A stretch of 64,000 nt of DNA from an uncultured Pelagibacteraceae bacterium (GTDB taxonomy: Bacteria > Pseudomonadota > Alphaproteobacteria > Pelagibacterales > Pelagibacteraceae): assembly GCA_902587435.1 (NCBI GenBank), contig CACILF010000004.1, positions 1 through 64,000 of the forward strand, given 5' to 3'. Positions 17,740-26,331 of this stretch are shown piece by piece (within the stretch, counting starts at the first letter, position 1; every line of letters begins with the position of its first letter). The position numbers were made by a program, and so were the translations under genes. Under the pieces are notes generated by a model that saw nothing but the letters and a program-made list of their open reading frames with translations, had not been told where the DNA came from and ran no database searches.

Positions 17740-17993
17740 TGATTAAAGAACTGAAATACGTTTTTTACTTAATAATAATATTTTTTTTTATTTTTTTTAT
17801 ATCAAGATATTATTTTTCAGACGAATATAAAAAAAAATCTTATCGATCATTAAATTTAGTAGATGATAAAATCAATAATTTTTCTGAAAATCTTGTTATA
17901 TTAGAAAGTGATACAAATAATATAATTGAGTATGTAGAATATCAAAAAGATAATAATAAAAATAAATATCATTTTTGGGAATTAATAAAATGA
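17739..17993 (+). CDS. Small single-span membrane protein in the SPOR-gene slot
   Basis: 84 residues: a hydrophobic helix at about 8-28 (YVFYLIIIFFFIFFISRYY), then a short polar, Asn/Lys/Asp-rich tail with no recognised domain. In other alphaproteobacteria the position between argS and nagZ usually holds a larger SPOR-domain protein with a single N-terminal span. This may be a reduced or unrelated replacement lacking the SPOR domain. Both ends overlap neighbours (1 and 4 bases), so it is translated as part of the operon. Confidence 0.75.
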   Translation: MIKELKYVFYLIIIFFFIFFISRYYFSDEYKKKSYRSLNLVDDKINNFSENLVILESDTNNIIEYVEYQKDNNKNKYHFWELIK

Positions 17994-18937
17994 TCAATAG
18001 AAGAAGCTTTATTACAGGTATAAAAGGAGCAAAGTTAAGTCAAAAAGAAATTAACTTTTTAAAAAAATATAAACCATGGGGCGTCATATTGTTTTCTAGA
18101 AACATCATATCAATCTCTCAGACTCAAAAATTGACAGCACATATTAAAAAACTATTTAATGACAAAAATTATCCTATTTTAATTGATGAAGAAGGTGGTC
18201 GAGTATCTAGATTAAGTAAATTTATAGATAATTCAATTTTTTCTGCGGAATTTTTTAGTAAACTATATAAAAATAATAAAAAAAAATTCTATATTTATTA
18301 TGATGTGTACATTAAACAAATTTCATATCTTCTAAATTTATTAGGTATCAACATAAACAATGTTCCTGTTCTAGATGTTAGAAGAAAAATAACTCATAAA
18401 GTTATTGGAAATAGATCTTTTTCTACTGACCCATATTTAGTATCTAAATTAGGTAAAATTTGTATTAATAAATTCCATGAAAATCGTATAGCTACAGTAT
18501 TAAAACATATACCAGGCCATGGATTGTCAAAATTTGATACCCATAAAAAATTGCCAATAGTTAATCAAAATATTAATTATTTAAATAAAATTGATTTTTA
18601 TCCTTTTAAAAAACAAAAATCCTTATTAGCAATGACTGCACATATAATTTTTAGCTCTATAGATAAAAAAAATACTGCCACTCATTCAAAAAAAGTTCTC
18701 AATGTAATTAGAAAAAAAATAGGATTTAAAAACTTAATTATGTCTGATGATATATCAATGAAAGCACTTAAATTTTCTATTTCGAAAAATACAACCCAGG
18801 CTTTTAATGCTGGTTGTGATATAGTTTTACATTGCAATGGAAGGTATAATGAAATGTTGATAGTAGCAAAAAATTCACCATTATTAAGTAGCTTTGTAAT
18901 AAAAAAAACATCGCAATTATTAAATATAATTAGATAA
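17990..18937 (+). CDS. nagZ: Beta-N-acetylglucosaminidase NagZ
   Basis: Cytoplasmic GH3 enzyme removing GlcNAc from muropeptides in cell-wall recycling. Diagnostic motifs: ILIDEEGGRVSRL, KHIPGHG followed by DTHKKLP (catalytic Asp/His pair) and MSDDISMKAL with the nucleophile Asp. The start ATG 17990 overlaps the upstream stop (ATGA); an in-frame TTG at 17975 is less likely. 315 aa, near the single-domain NagZ length. Confidence 0.92.
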   Translation: MINRRSFITGIKGAKLSQKEINFLKKYKPWGVILFSRNIISISQTQKLTAHIKKLFNDKNYPILIDEEGGRVSRLSKFIDNSIFSAEFFSKLYKNNKKKFYIYYDVYIKQISYLLNLLGININNVPVLDVRRKITHKVIGNRSFSTDPYLVSKLGKICINKFHENRIATVLKHIPGHGLSKFDTHKKLPIVNQNINYLNKIDFYPFKKQKSLLAMTAHIIFSSIDKKNTATHSKKVLNVIRKKIGFKNLIMSDDISMKALKFSISKNTTQAFNAGCDIVLHCNGRYNEMLIVAKNSPLLSSFVIKKTSQLLNIIR

Positions 18938-18945
18938 TAGATTTT

Positions 18946-19680
18946 ATGAATGATTCTCTTTCATTTAACGTAAATCTTAATAATTTTAATGGACCTTTAG
19001 AGGCTCTATTGGATTTAGCTAAATCTCAAAAAGTTGACCTTGAAAAAATTTCTATTACTACATTGGTAGATCAATTTCTTGATTTTATTAAATCAAAAGA
19101 AAAAATAAATTTAGAATTAGCTTCTGAGTATTTGCTAATGGCTACTTGGTTAACCTATTTAAAGTCTAAATTATTATTACCTGAATCAGATGAGGAAGAA
19201 TTTAAAGCTTTAGAGGTTGCTGAAAAACTCAAACTTCAATTAAAGAAACTTGAACTAATTAGATTATTATCTGATCAAATGTTAAAGAAAAAAAGATTAG
19301 GAAAAGATATTTTTATGAGAGGTATTAGAGGAAAAATTAAATCTATATATAGCTCAAAGTATTCACTTACCATGTTTGAAATTTTAAAATCTTATTCATC
19401 GATAATAATGTCTAGAGAATTTCAAAAAATGAATATACCAAGACTTCCTGTTTTTACTACAGAAGAAGGAATTAAAAGAATTAAAGAGTTTTTTGGAAAA
19501 TTAAATGAATGGAAAAATATCGATGAATTAATGCCTTTAAACTTTTCTAAAAATAAAAATTTTAAACGAACTGGTAAAGCAGGAATATTTGCAGGATCAT
19601 TAGAACTAGTTAAAGAAGGAAACATATCTATAAAGCAAAAAAACTTATTTGATGACATTTTTATAAAGGAAAATAAATGA
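18946..19680 (+). CDS. scpA: Segregation and condensation protein ScpA
   Basis: Kleisin that bridges SMC heads in chromosome condensation. It starts in the characteristic way (FNGPLEALLDLAKSQKVDLEKISI), with a LASEYLLMATWLTYLKSKLLLP helix, a variable middle and a C-terminal winged-helix region. 244 aa is typical. Its stop overlaps the scpB start by four bases, the expected partner. Confidence 0.93.
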   Translation: MNDSLSFNVNLNNFNGPLEALLDLAKSQKVDLEKISITTLVDQFLDFIKSKEKINLELASEYLLMATWLTYLKSKLLLPESDEEEFKALEVAEKLKLQLKKLELIRLLSDQMLKKKRLGKDIFMRGIRGKIKSIYSSKYSLTMFEILKSYSSIIMSREFQKMNIPRLPVFTTEEGIKRIKEFFGKLNEWKNIDELMPLNFSKNKNFKRTGKAGIFAGSLELVKEGNISIKQKNLFDDIFIKENK

Positions 19681-20366
19681 AGAAATTAAAAAAAAATAAT
19701 ATTGTAAACTTTCCTTCGTCTTTGAGTGAGGGAGAAAAAGAAGTCGAGGCTATTTTATTTGCAGCAGCTGAGCCTTTAGATATTGATACAATAGAATCTA
19801 AACTTCCGAAAAAAATTAACGTGTTAAATATACTCAATAAGCTTCAGAATATTTATCAAAATAGAGGAATTAACTTAGTATGTATTTCAAAAAAATGGTC
19901 TTTTAGAACTTCAGAAAGTTTATCTGGATTAATGTCCGAACAAAAAACTGTTGAAAAAAAATTATCTAAAGCAGCTGTAGAAACTTTATCTATTATTGTT
20001 TATCATCAACCTGTTACAAGAGCTGAAATTGAAGAAATAAGGGGTGTTGCCTTTGGAACAAATACACTTGAGATTTTAATGGAATTAAATTGGGTTAGAT
20101 CTCAAGGAAGAAAGGATGTTCCAGGAAAACCAATCCAATATGGCACAACAGAAGAATTTTTAAGTCATTTTAATTTACAAAATTTATCAGATCTTCCCAC
20201 GATAGATGAACTTGGAACAGCAGGTCTTATTGATATAGCGAACGTCGATTCAACTATTTTTGGAACAGGTAAATTTTACAAGGAACAAGAGGAAAAAAAG
20301 GAAAATATATACTCTGATATTGATGAAATGCTAAGCAGCACTCTTAATAATGATAATGAGAAATAA
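19677..20366 (+). CDS. scpB: Segregation and condensation protein ScpB
   Basis: Winged-helix dimer that binds ScpA in the SMC complex. Hallmarks: EVEAILFAAAEPLD, WSFRTSESL, LSKAAVETLSIIVYHQPVTRAEIEEIRG and GRKDVPGKPIQYGTTEEFL. 229 aa with a short acidic tail. Overlaps scpA; tatA follows after 41 bases. Confidence 0.94.
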   Translation: MKKLKKNNIVNFPSSLSEGEKEVEAILFAAAEPLDIDTIESKLPKKINVLNILNKLQNIYQNRGINLVCISKKWSFRTSESLSGLMSEQKTVEKKLSKAAVETLSIIVYHQPVTRAEIEEIRGVAFGTNTLEILMELNWVRSQGRKDVPGKPIQYGTTEEFLSHFNLQNLSDLPTIDELGTAGLIDIANVDSTIFGTGKFYKEQEEKKENIYSDIDEMLSSTLNNDNEK

Positions 20367-20407
20367 AAATAACTTTAATTATTATATAATATGTTTATAA
20401 CACTTAT

Positions 20408-20623
20408 ATGAGTATAGGATTTTGGCAAATAGCGATTGTTGTTATTTTAGTAGTGCTCCTTTTTGGTAGAGGTAAAATTTCTAGTTTAATGGGAGATGTT
20501 GCCAAAGGTATTAAAAGTTTTAAAAAAGGTATGGCCTCTGATGTCAATGATGAGGGATCTCAGAAAAATATCTCTGAAAATCAAAATACCTCTGAAAATC
20601 AAGATATAGATAAAAAAGAGTAA
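20408..20623 (+). CDS. tatA: Twin-arginine translocase subunit TatA
   Basis: Pore-forming Tat subunit. One N-terminal transmembrane helix ([13 protein letters not shown]) is followed by the [24 protein letters not shown] hinge and amphipathic helix with the conserved Phe-Gly. The 71-aa protein ends in a polar tail with a near-repeat (QNTSENQDI). First of three consecutive tat genes, in the order usual for alphaproteobacteria (scpB-tatABC-serS). Confidence 0.93.
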   Translation: MSIGFWQIAIVVILVVLLFGRGKISSLMGDVAKGIKSFKKGMASDVNDEGSQKNISENQNTSENQDIDKKE

Positions 20624-20628
20624 TTCTA

Positions 20629-20859
20629 ATGCCAACAATTGGCTGGTTTGAAATTTTAATTATAGTTGTAGTAGCAATAATTATCCTCGGTCCAAAAGAC
20701 TTTCCTTTAATGTTAAAAAAAGTTGGTTCTTGGATCGGAAGTGTAAAAAGATATGTTAACAATGTGCAAAACGAAGTTAGCTCCATCACCGAAGATACAA
20801 TTGATAAAAACTTAAGCGAAGATATTAATGTAAATAAAAAAAAGGATGATGATGAGTAA
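20629..20859 (+). CDS. tatB: Twin-arginine translocase subunit TatB
   Basis: Receptor-complex partner of TatC. MPTIGWFEILIIVVVAIIILGPKDFPLMLKKVG gives the short helix and the conserved Gly-Pro hinge that distinguishes TatB from TatA. At 76 aa it is much shorter than most TatB proteins, the C-terminal region being reduced to an acidic/Lys tail. Its end overlaps the tatC start region by eight bases. Confidence 0.9.
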   Translation: MPTIGWFEILIIVVVAIIILGPKDFPLMLKKVGSWIGSVKRYVNNVQNEVSSITEDTIDKNLSEDINVNKKKDDDE

Positions 20860-21619
20860 AAATCAAGCTGAAGGTGGTTTTTTTAGTCATATTGCAGAAC
20901 TAAGAAAAAGATTAATTCATTCATTAATATTCTTAACTATACTATTTGTTATTTGTTATTACTTTTCCGAGTATATTTATAGTTTTCTCGTAGATCCTTA
21001 TGCTCAAGCCGTTAAAAATGACGATGTAAACAGAAGACTTATTTTTACAGCTTTACAAGAAACTTTTCTTACTTATTTAAAGGTTTCATTTTTCGCAGCA
21101 TTTTTTTTTACAAGTCCAATTATTTTAATTCAAATATGGAAGTTTATCGCTCCAGGTCTTTATGATGATGAAAAATCAGCAATAATGCCTTATCTCGTAG
21201 TTACACCTATACTTTTTTTACTAGGTGGAATGCTTGTCTATTATCTAATAATGCCTCTAGCTATAAAATTCTTTCTATCTTTCGAAAGTTCAGGTTTAAA
21301 TACAGCTCTTCCTATTCAATTAGAAGCTAAAGTAAATGAATATTTATCTTTAGTAATGAAATTAATATTTGCTTTTGGATTAAGTTTTCAATTACCTGTA
21401 GTTCTAAGTTTGCTGGCAAGAATTGGTATTGTTGATTCTCAATTTTTAAAAGAAAGACGTAAATATGTTGTGGTTATTATATTTGCCGCAGCTGCGATAT
21501 TAACACCACCTGATCCTGTTACACAAATAGGTTTAGCAATACCATTATTATTATTATATGAATTATCTATTATATCAGTAAAATTTATAGAGAAAAAGAA
21601 TAAAGAAAAAAATGCATAA
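20852..21619 (+). CDS. tatC: Twin-arginine translocase subunit TatC
   Basis: Six-span membrane receptor for twin-arginine signal peptides. GFFSHIAELRKRLIHSL is the conserved cytoplasmic N-terminus, followed by the FxxLxxxFxxSPII region and LTPPDPVTQ near the last loop. Three ATGs occur in tandem (20846, 20849, 20852); the third has AAAGG at six-base spacing, so I take 255 aa. The neighbouring serS start overlaps by eight bases. Confidence 0.94.
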   Translation: MSKNQAEGGFFSHIAELRKRLIHSLIFLTILFVICYYFSEYIYSFLVDPYAQAVKNDDVNRRLIFTALQETFLTYLKVSFFAAFFFTSPIILIQIWKFIAPGLYDDEKSAIMPYLVVTPILFLLGGMLVYYLIMPLAIKFFLSFESSGLNTALPIQLEAKVNEYLSLVMKLIFAFGLSFQLPVVLSLLARIGIVDSQFLKERRKYVVVIIFAAAAILTPPDPVTQIGLAIPLLLLYELSIISVKFIEKKNKEKNA

Positions 21620-22871
21620 TATAAAAGATATAAGAAGTAACTTTGATAATTTTAAAAATATAATTAAATCAAGAAATATTTCTATAGATTTAGATCAAAT
21701 CTTAGATCTTGATCAAAAAAACAGAAAACTTATACAAGAAAAAGAAATATTAGAGCAGGAAAAAAAAAGTATATCAAAAAAACAAGATAAATCATTGTTT
21801 GCAAAATCTAAAGAAATTTCCGAAAAAATTTTATCTGTTAATAAAGAACAATCATTAATTAAAAAAAAACTAGACGATTTATTATCTTCAATTCCAAATT
21901 TACCTTTGCAAGATGTTCCTATTGGTGCTGATGAAAGTTCCAATAAAGAGATTTTAAAATCAGGAATAATAAAAGAATTTAATTTTAATCCTAGATCACA
22001 CTATGAATTAGGTGAAAATTTAAAAATGTTAGATTTTGATTTAGCCACCAAAACCACAGGTGCCAGATTTGTTTTTGTTAATGATAAACTTGCTTTATTA
22101 GAAAGAGCAATAGCTAACTTTATGCTAGATACACATACTCAAATAAATAATTATAAAGAAATATCACCTCCATTAATGGCCAATGATTCTGCAATGTTTG
22201 GTACAGGGCAGTTACCTAAATTTGAGGACGATCAATTTGAAATTAAAATTGAAGAAAAAAGTGGTAGAAAATTTCTTATTCCTACTGCTGAAGTCATATT
22301 AACCAACATTGTTAGAGATAAGATTGTTAATATCAAAGAATTTCCTATGCGTTTTGTTGCATTAACACCATGTTTTAGAAAAGAAGCTGGTAGTTATGGA
22401 AAAGATACTAAAGGTATGATTAGACAACATCAATTTTACAAAGTTGAATTAGTTAGCATTGTTGAAAACAATAAGTGCATTGAAGAACTTGAAAGAATGA
22501 CAAATTGCGCAACAATGATTCTTGATAAATTAAAATTACCTTACAGAAAAATAATTTTATCAACTGGTGATATGGGTTTCAGCGCAGAAAAAACTTATGA
22601 TATAGAAGTCTGGCTGCCATCTGAAAAAAAATATAGAGAAATTTCTAGTTGTTCATCTTGCGGTACATTTCAGGCAAGAAGAATGAAAGCAAGATATAAA
22701 AATAAAAATAATGAAACTGAATTTGTTGGCACTCTTAATGGAAGTGGTTTAGCAGTAGGTAGAACGCTTATTGCTATATTGGAAAACTATCAAAATTCAG
22801 ATGGATCTATAACAATTCCAGATGTCCTAAAACCCTACATGAATAATCTAGAAAAAATTTCAAATAATTAG
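21612..22871 (+). CDS. serS: Seryl-tRNA synthetase
   Basis: Class II synthetase, 419 aa. An N-terminal long coiled coil (about 30-100, ILDLDQKNRKLIQEKEILEQE-type heptads) binds the tRNA-Ser long arm. Motif 2 (FRKEAGSYGKDTKGMIRQHQF) and motif 3 (GSGLAVGRTLIAILENYQ) are intact. It overlaps tatC; yajC follows after 53 bases with a clear AAAAGGA site. Confidence 0.95.
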   Translation: MHNIKDIRSNFDNFKNIIKSRNISIDLDQILDLDQKNRKLIQEKEILEQEKKSISKKQDKSLFAKSKEISEKILSVNKEQSLIKKKLDDLLSSIPNLPLQDVPIGADESSNKEILKSGIIKEFNFNPRSHYELGENLKMLDFDLATKTTGARFVFVNDKLALLERAIANFMLDTHTQINNYKEISPPLMANDSAMFGTGQLPKFEDDQFEIKIEEKSGRKFLIPTAEVILTNIVRDKIVNIKEFPMRFVALTPCFRKEAGSYGKDTKGMIRQHQFYKVELVSIVENNKCIEELERMTNCATMILDKLKLPYRKIILSTGDMGFSAEKTYDIEVWLPSEKKYREISSCSSCGTFQARRMKARYKNKNNETEFVGTLNGSGLAVGRTLIAILENYQNSDGSITIPDVLKPYMNNLEKISNN

Positions 22872-22924
22872 AGTTGTTTTAATAACTTAGATGGTATAAA
22901 AAACTTTTAATTTAAAAGGATTTT

Positions 22925-23212
22925 ATGTCAGGATCAGGAATAGGCCAGTTTATACCACTCATTTTAATTTTTGTTATATTTTACTTTTTTTTAATTCGTC
23001 CACAGCAAAAGAAAGTTAAAGAACATAAGCTTATGGTAGAAAATTTAAAAAGAGGCGATAAAGTTATAACATCCGGAGGTATTGTCGGATCTATAGAGAG
23101 AATTATAGATAATGATAAAGTTGAAGTCACGATATCAGAAAATGTAAAAGTAGAAGTTATTAAATCTACAGGAATACAGGCATTAGTAAGCAATACAGAA
23201 ACAAAAAAATAA
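22925..23212 (+). CDS. yajC: Sec translocon auxiliary subunit YajC
   Basis: Small single-span protein of the SecDF-YajC complex: an N-terminal hydrophobic helix ending FFLIRPQQKKVKEH, then the conserved LKRGDKVITSGGIVGSI domain. 95 aa. Directly precedes secD and secF, as in most proteobacteria. Confidence 0.94.
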   Translation: MSGSGIGQFIPLILIFVIFYFFLIRPQQKKVKEHKLMVENLKRGDKVITSGGIVGSIERIIDNDKVEVTISENVKVEVIKSTGIQALVSNTETKK

Positions 23213-23224
23213 CATTAAAATAAA

Positions 23225-24790
23225 GTGTTATACTTTTCAAAATTAAAAATCATTTCAGTTTTAATTTTTACAATAATTATCTCTTTTTTTGCAATAACTA
23301 ATTTTATCAAAGTTGATAATGAAATTATCAAAAGAAATATAAATTTAGGATTAGATCTTCAGGGTGGATCGTACTTACTTTTAGAAATTGACAATACTCC
23401 AGTAATAATTCAAAAACTACAGAACAAACTTTCCTCACTAAAAAAATTCCTTAAAGATAAAAATATAAGATCTACTAGTTTTAAAATAATAGATAATAAA
23501 AAGATTTCATTTTTTGTTGATGAAACAGCATTAGATGAAGTTTTGTCTTTATTAAAAAATAAAGAAAGCGAAATTAATCCTTATTTTCAAAGATTTAAAA
23601 CTCATGAATTTGATGTAGAGGAAACTAAGGCATTGTCGTCTGGCAATATAACATTACAGTTTTCAGAGTATGGTCTGGTCCAATTAAAATCATCTTCACA
23701 AGATCAAGCAATAGAAATAGTTAGAAGAAGAGTAGATGAGATTGGAACAAATGAACCAAATATTCTTAAAAGAGGCAATGATAGAATACTTGTTGAACTT
23801 CCAGGTTTAGAAAACCCTGATAGAATTAAAAGTTTATTAGGTAAAACTGCTAATCTTACTTTTAGATTTGTCACTCTAAATGAAGAAGAAAGTTTTGGTA
23901 CTGAAAAACTTTTATTCGAGAATGGTTCAGAATTAATAATAAGTAAAAGAATAATATTAAGTGGTGATAACTTAGTTGATGCGCAACCTCGTATGGATAA
24001 TCAATCAAATCAAACTGTTGTTACATTTAGTTTAGATAGGGTGGGCGCAAAAAAGTTTGCTCGAGCAACATCATCAGGTGTTGGAAAAAGATTAGCTATA
24101 ATATTAGATGGAAAAATCATAAGTGCTCCTAATATAGTTGAGCCAATCATAGGTGGAGCTGGACAAATAACAGGTGATTTTACTTTTCAATCAGCAACAG
24201 ATTTAGCTTTGCTCTTAAGGTCAGGTGCTTTACCTGCTCCAATGAAAATCATTGAAGAAAGGACGGTTGGACCTGGTCTAGGACAGGACTCAATAAATGC
24301 TGGAATATTATCTTTAATTATCGGTTTTGTTTTAGTGGTTATTTTTATGATAGTTAAATATAAAATTTTTGGATTAATTGCTAATGTAACACTAATAACT
24401 AATTTATTATTATTAATAGGCATTTTAACATTATTTGAAGCTACTTTAACTCTACCTGGTATTGCAGGAATAATCTTAACTGTAGGAATGGCAGTTGATG
24501 CAAATGTGTTAATTTATGAAAGAATTAAAGAAGAAATTAAAAATGAAAAGAATAAAATTCTAGCATTTGATAGTGGTTATATAAAATCAAGAACAACTAT
24601 TTTAGATGCCAACATAACAACTTTAATTGCAGCATTGATTTTATTTATTTTAGGATCTGGCCCAGTCAAAGGCTTTGCGCTTACTTTGGGTGTTGGAATT
24701 TTAACGACATTATTTTCAGTTTATTTTATTGCCCGATTATTTACATCTTTATATGTGATTAAAAACAAAGATAAGGAGACATTAATATAA
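23225..24790 (+). CDS. secD: Protein translocase subunit SecD
   Basis: RND-family membrane protein that uses the proton gradient to aid Sec export. GLDLQGGSYLLLEI follows the first span, the periplasmic P1 domain comes next, and the C-terminal spans carry ILTVGMAVDANVLIYERIKEE with the conserved Asp. 521 aa. The start is GTG 23225, 12 bases after yajC. It overlaps secF by one base (TAATG). Confidence 0.95.
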   Translation: MLYFSKLKIISVLIFTIIISFFAITNFIKVDNEIIKRNINLGLDLQGGSYLLLEIDNTPVIIQKLQNKLSSLKKFLKDKNIRSTSFKIIDNKKISFFVDETALDEVLSLLKNKESEINPYFQRFKTHEFDVEETKALSSGNITLQFSEYGLVQLKSSSQDQAIEIVRRRVDEIGTNEPNILKRGNDRILVELPGLENPDRIKSLLGKTANLTFRFVTLNEEESFGTEKLLFENGSELIISKRIILSGDNLVDAQPRMDNQSNQTVVTFSLDRVGAKKFARATSSGVGKRLAIILDGKIISAPNIVEPIIGGAGQITGDFTFQSATDLALLLRSGALPAPMKIIEERTVGPGLGQDSINAGILSLIIGFVLVVIFMIVKYKIFGLIANVTLITNLLLLIGILTLFEATLTLPGIAGIILTVGMAVDANVLIYERIKEEIKNEKNKILAFDSGYIKSRTTILDANITTLIAALILFILGSGPVKGFALTLGVGILTTLFSVYFIARLFTSLYVIKNKDKETLI

Positions 24791-25692
24791 TGGAAACGCG
24801 CAATATTCCTTTCAACAAATTTTATAAAAGATTTAACATTTTATCATTATTTTTAATATTAGCTTCTTTAGTGTTATTAACATTTAAAGGTTTAAATTAT
24901 GGTGTAGATTTTAAAGGTGGTACTTTAATTGAGTTAAGAAGTTTAGATCAATCTTTAACTATTGGTGATTTAAGAAAGTCATTTAATAAATTAAATCTTG
25001 GAGATGTTACAGTTAAAAAATTTGGTAAAGAAAATGACTATGTTATTAAATTTGAAAAAAAACAATCTATTGAGGAAAATTTCATAGAAAATATTAAAGT
25101 TGAACTGTCTAATGATATTGGAAATATTGTTGAATTTAGAAGAGTAGAGAGCGTGGGCCCAAAAGTTAGCAATGAATTGTTAAAATCAGGTATAATTGCA
25201 ATTGCGTTATCCTTGGGGGCAATGCTTGTATATATTTGGATAAGGTTTGAATGGCAATTTAGTCTAGGAGCTATTAGCGCAGTCTTTCATGATGTTATTA
25301 TAACATTAGGTTTTTTCTCCTTATTAAATTTTGAAATTAATTTATCTATTGTGGCTGCTGTTCTTACAATAGTAGGTTATTCAATGAATGATACAGTGGT
25401 TATTTTTGATAGGGTAAGAGAAAATTTAAAAAAATATTCTGATATTAAAATATTTGAAATTACAAATATTTCAATAAATGAAACTTTATCAAGAACAATA
25501 ATTACATCCATAACAACATTGCTTGCTCTTTTATCTATATTTATATTTGGCGGAGCTATACTTAAAGGATTTTCTTTTGCAATGATTTTAGGTGTAATAG
25601 TTGGTACATATTCTTCAATATATATAGCCAATCCTATTCTAGTTAGATTAAACGTTTCTCAAAAAACTATTTTAAAAGAGGATAAAGATTAA
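24790..25692 (+). CDS. secF: Protein translocase subunit SecF
   Basis: Partner of SecD, 300 aa, with GVDFKGGTLIELR after the first helix and the TIVGYSMNDTVVIFDRVRENL motif in the membrane domain. Last gene of the operon that begins at dgt/argS. It ends two bases before the convergent membrane gene, with no visible terminator. Confidence 0.95.
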   Translation: METRNIPFNKFYKRFNILSLFLILASLVLLTFKGLNYGVDFKGGTLIELRSLDQSLTIGDLRKSFNKLNLGDVTVKKFGKENDYVIKFEKKQSIEENFIENIKVELSNDIGNIVEFRRVESVGPKVSNELLKSGIIAIALSLGAMLVYIWIRFEWQFSLGAISAVFHDVIITLGFFSLLNFEINLSIVAAVLTIVGYSMNDTVVIFDRVRENLKKYSDIKIFEITNISINETLSRTIITSITTLLALLSIFIFGGAILKGFSFAMILGVIVGTYSSIYIANPILVRLNVSQKTILKEDKD

Positions 25693-25694
25693 AT

Positions 25695-26297
25695 TTAATA
25701 TAAATTTTGTGCCGCTACCATTGATAGCAACATTGGTAGCGAAAGAAGAACGTTGGTTCTTGATGCAACTAAAGCTTTTTTAGCCGCAGCTGGTTTTTCT
25801 TCTGCACTTACTTCAACAATTCCTAGAACTTTTTTTTGATTTGGCCAAATAATAAACCAAACATTGAAAGCCATAATTAATCCTAGCCACATACCTATAC
25901 CAATAGCCGTATATTTTCCTCCGCCACTTCCTATGCCTAGTGTCATAGCTTCATGAGCATACCCATTAAGATAAGCAACTATTAAACCAGTAATTACGGT
26001 TACAAATGCAGCCCATCTAAACCAAAATAGTGCGGAAGGGGCTATAACTTTCGTAATAGCAGGTTTTTGCTCATCAGTTATTTTAGACATGTTTGGTACT
26101 TGAACAAAATTAAAATAATACAATAATCCAATCCACATTACTCCAGCCACAACATGGAAATATCTAAACAGCCAACTCCAAAATAATTGATCAATAGCAA
26201 ATCCACCACTACCAAACGATAGAAACAAAAATAACAGTACCGCTAATATTATAGAGGTATGTATTACTTTTGATAGTGATCCAAAAAAATCTGTCAT
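25695..26297 (-). CDS. PuuD-like integral membrane protein
   Basis: 200 aa with about four hydrophobic spans and a conserved YFHVVAGVMWIGLLYYFNFVQVP segment. This resembles the membrane domain of PuuD urate-hydroxylase-type proteins, but the cytochrome c domain of full PuuD is absent. The histidine in the helix could be a haem ligand. It stands alone between secF and uvrA; function here is unproven and urate oxidation should not be assumed. Confidence 0.65.
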   Translation of the reverse strand: MTDFFGSLSKVIHTSIILAVLLFLFLSFGSGGFAIDQLFWSWLFRYFHVVAGVMWIGLLYYFNFVQVPNMSKITDEQKPAITKVIAPSALFWFRWAAFVTVITGLIVAYLNGYAHEAMTLGIGSGGGKYTAIGIGMWLGLIMAFNVWFIIWPNQKKVLGIVEVSAEEKPAAAKKALVASRTNVLLSLPMLLSMVAAQNLY

Positions 26298-26331
26298 CTA
26301 AGTAATTATATACACTATTAAAAAAGTTTTA

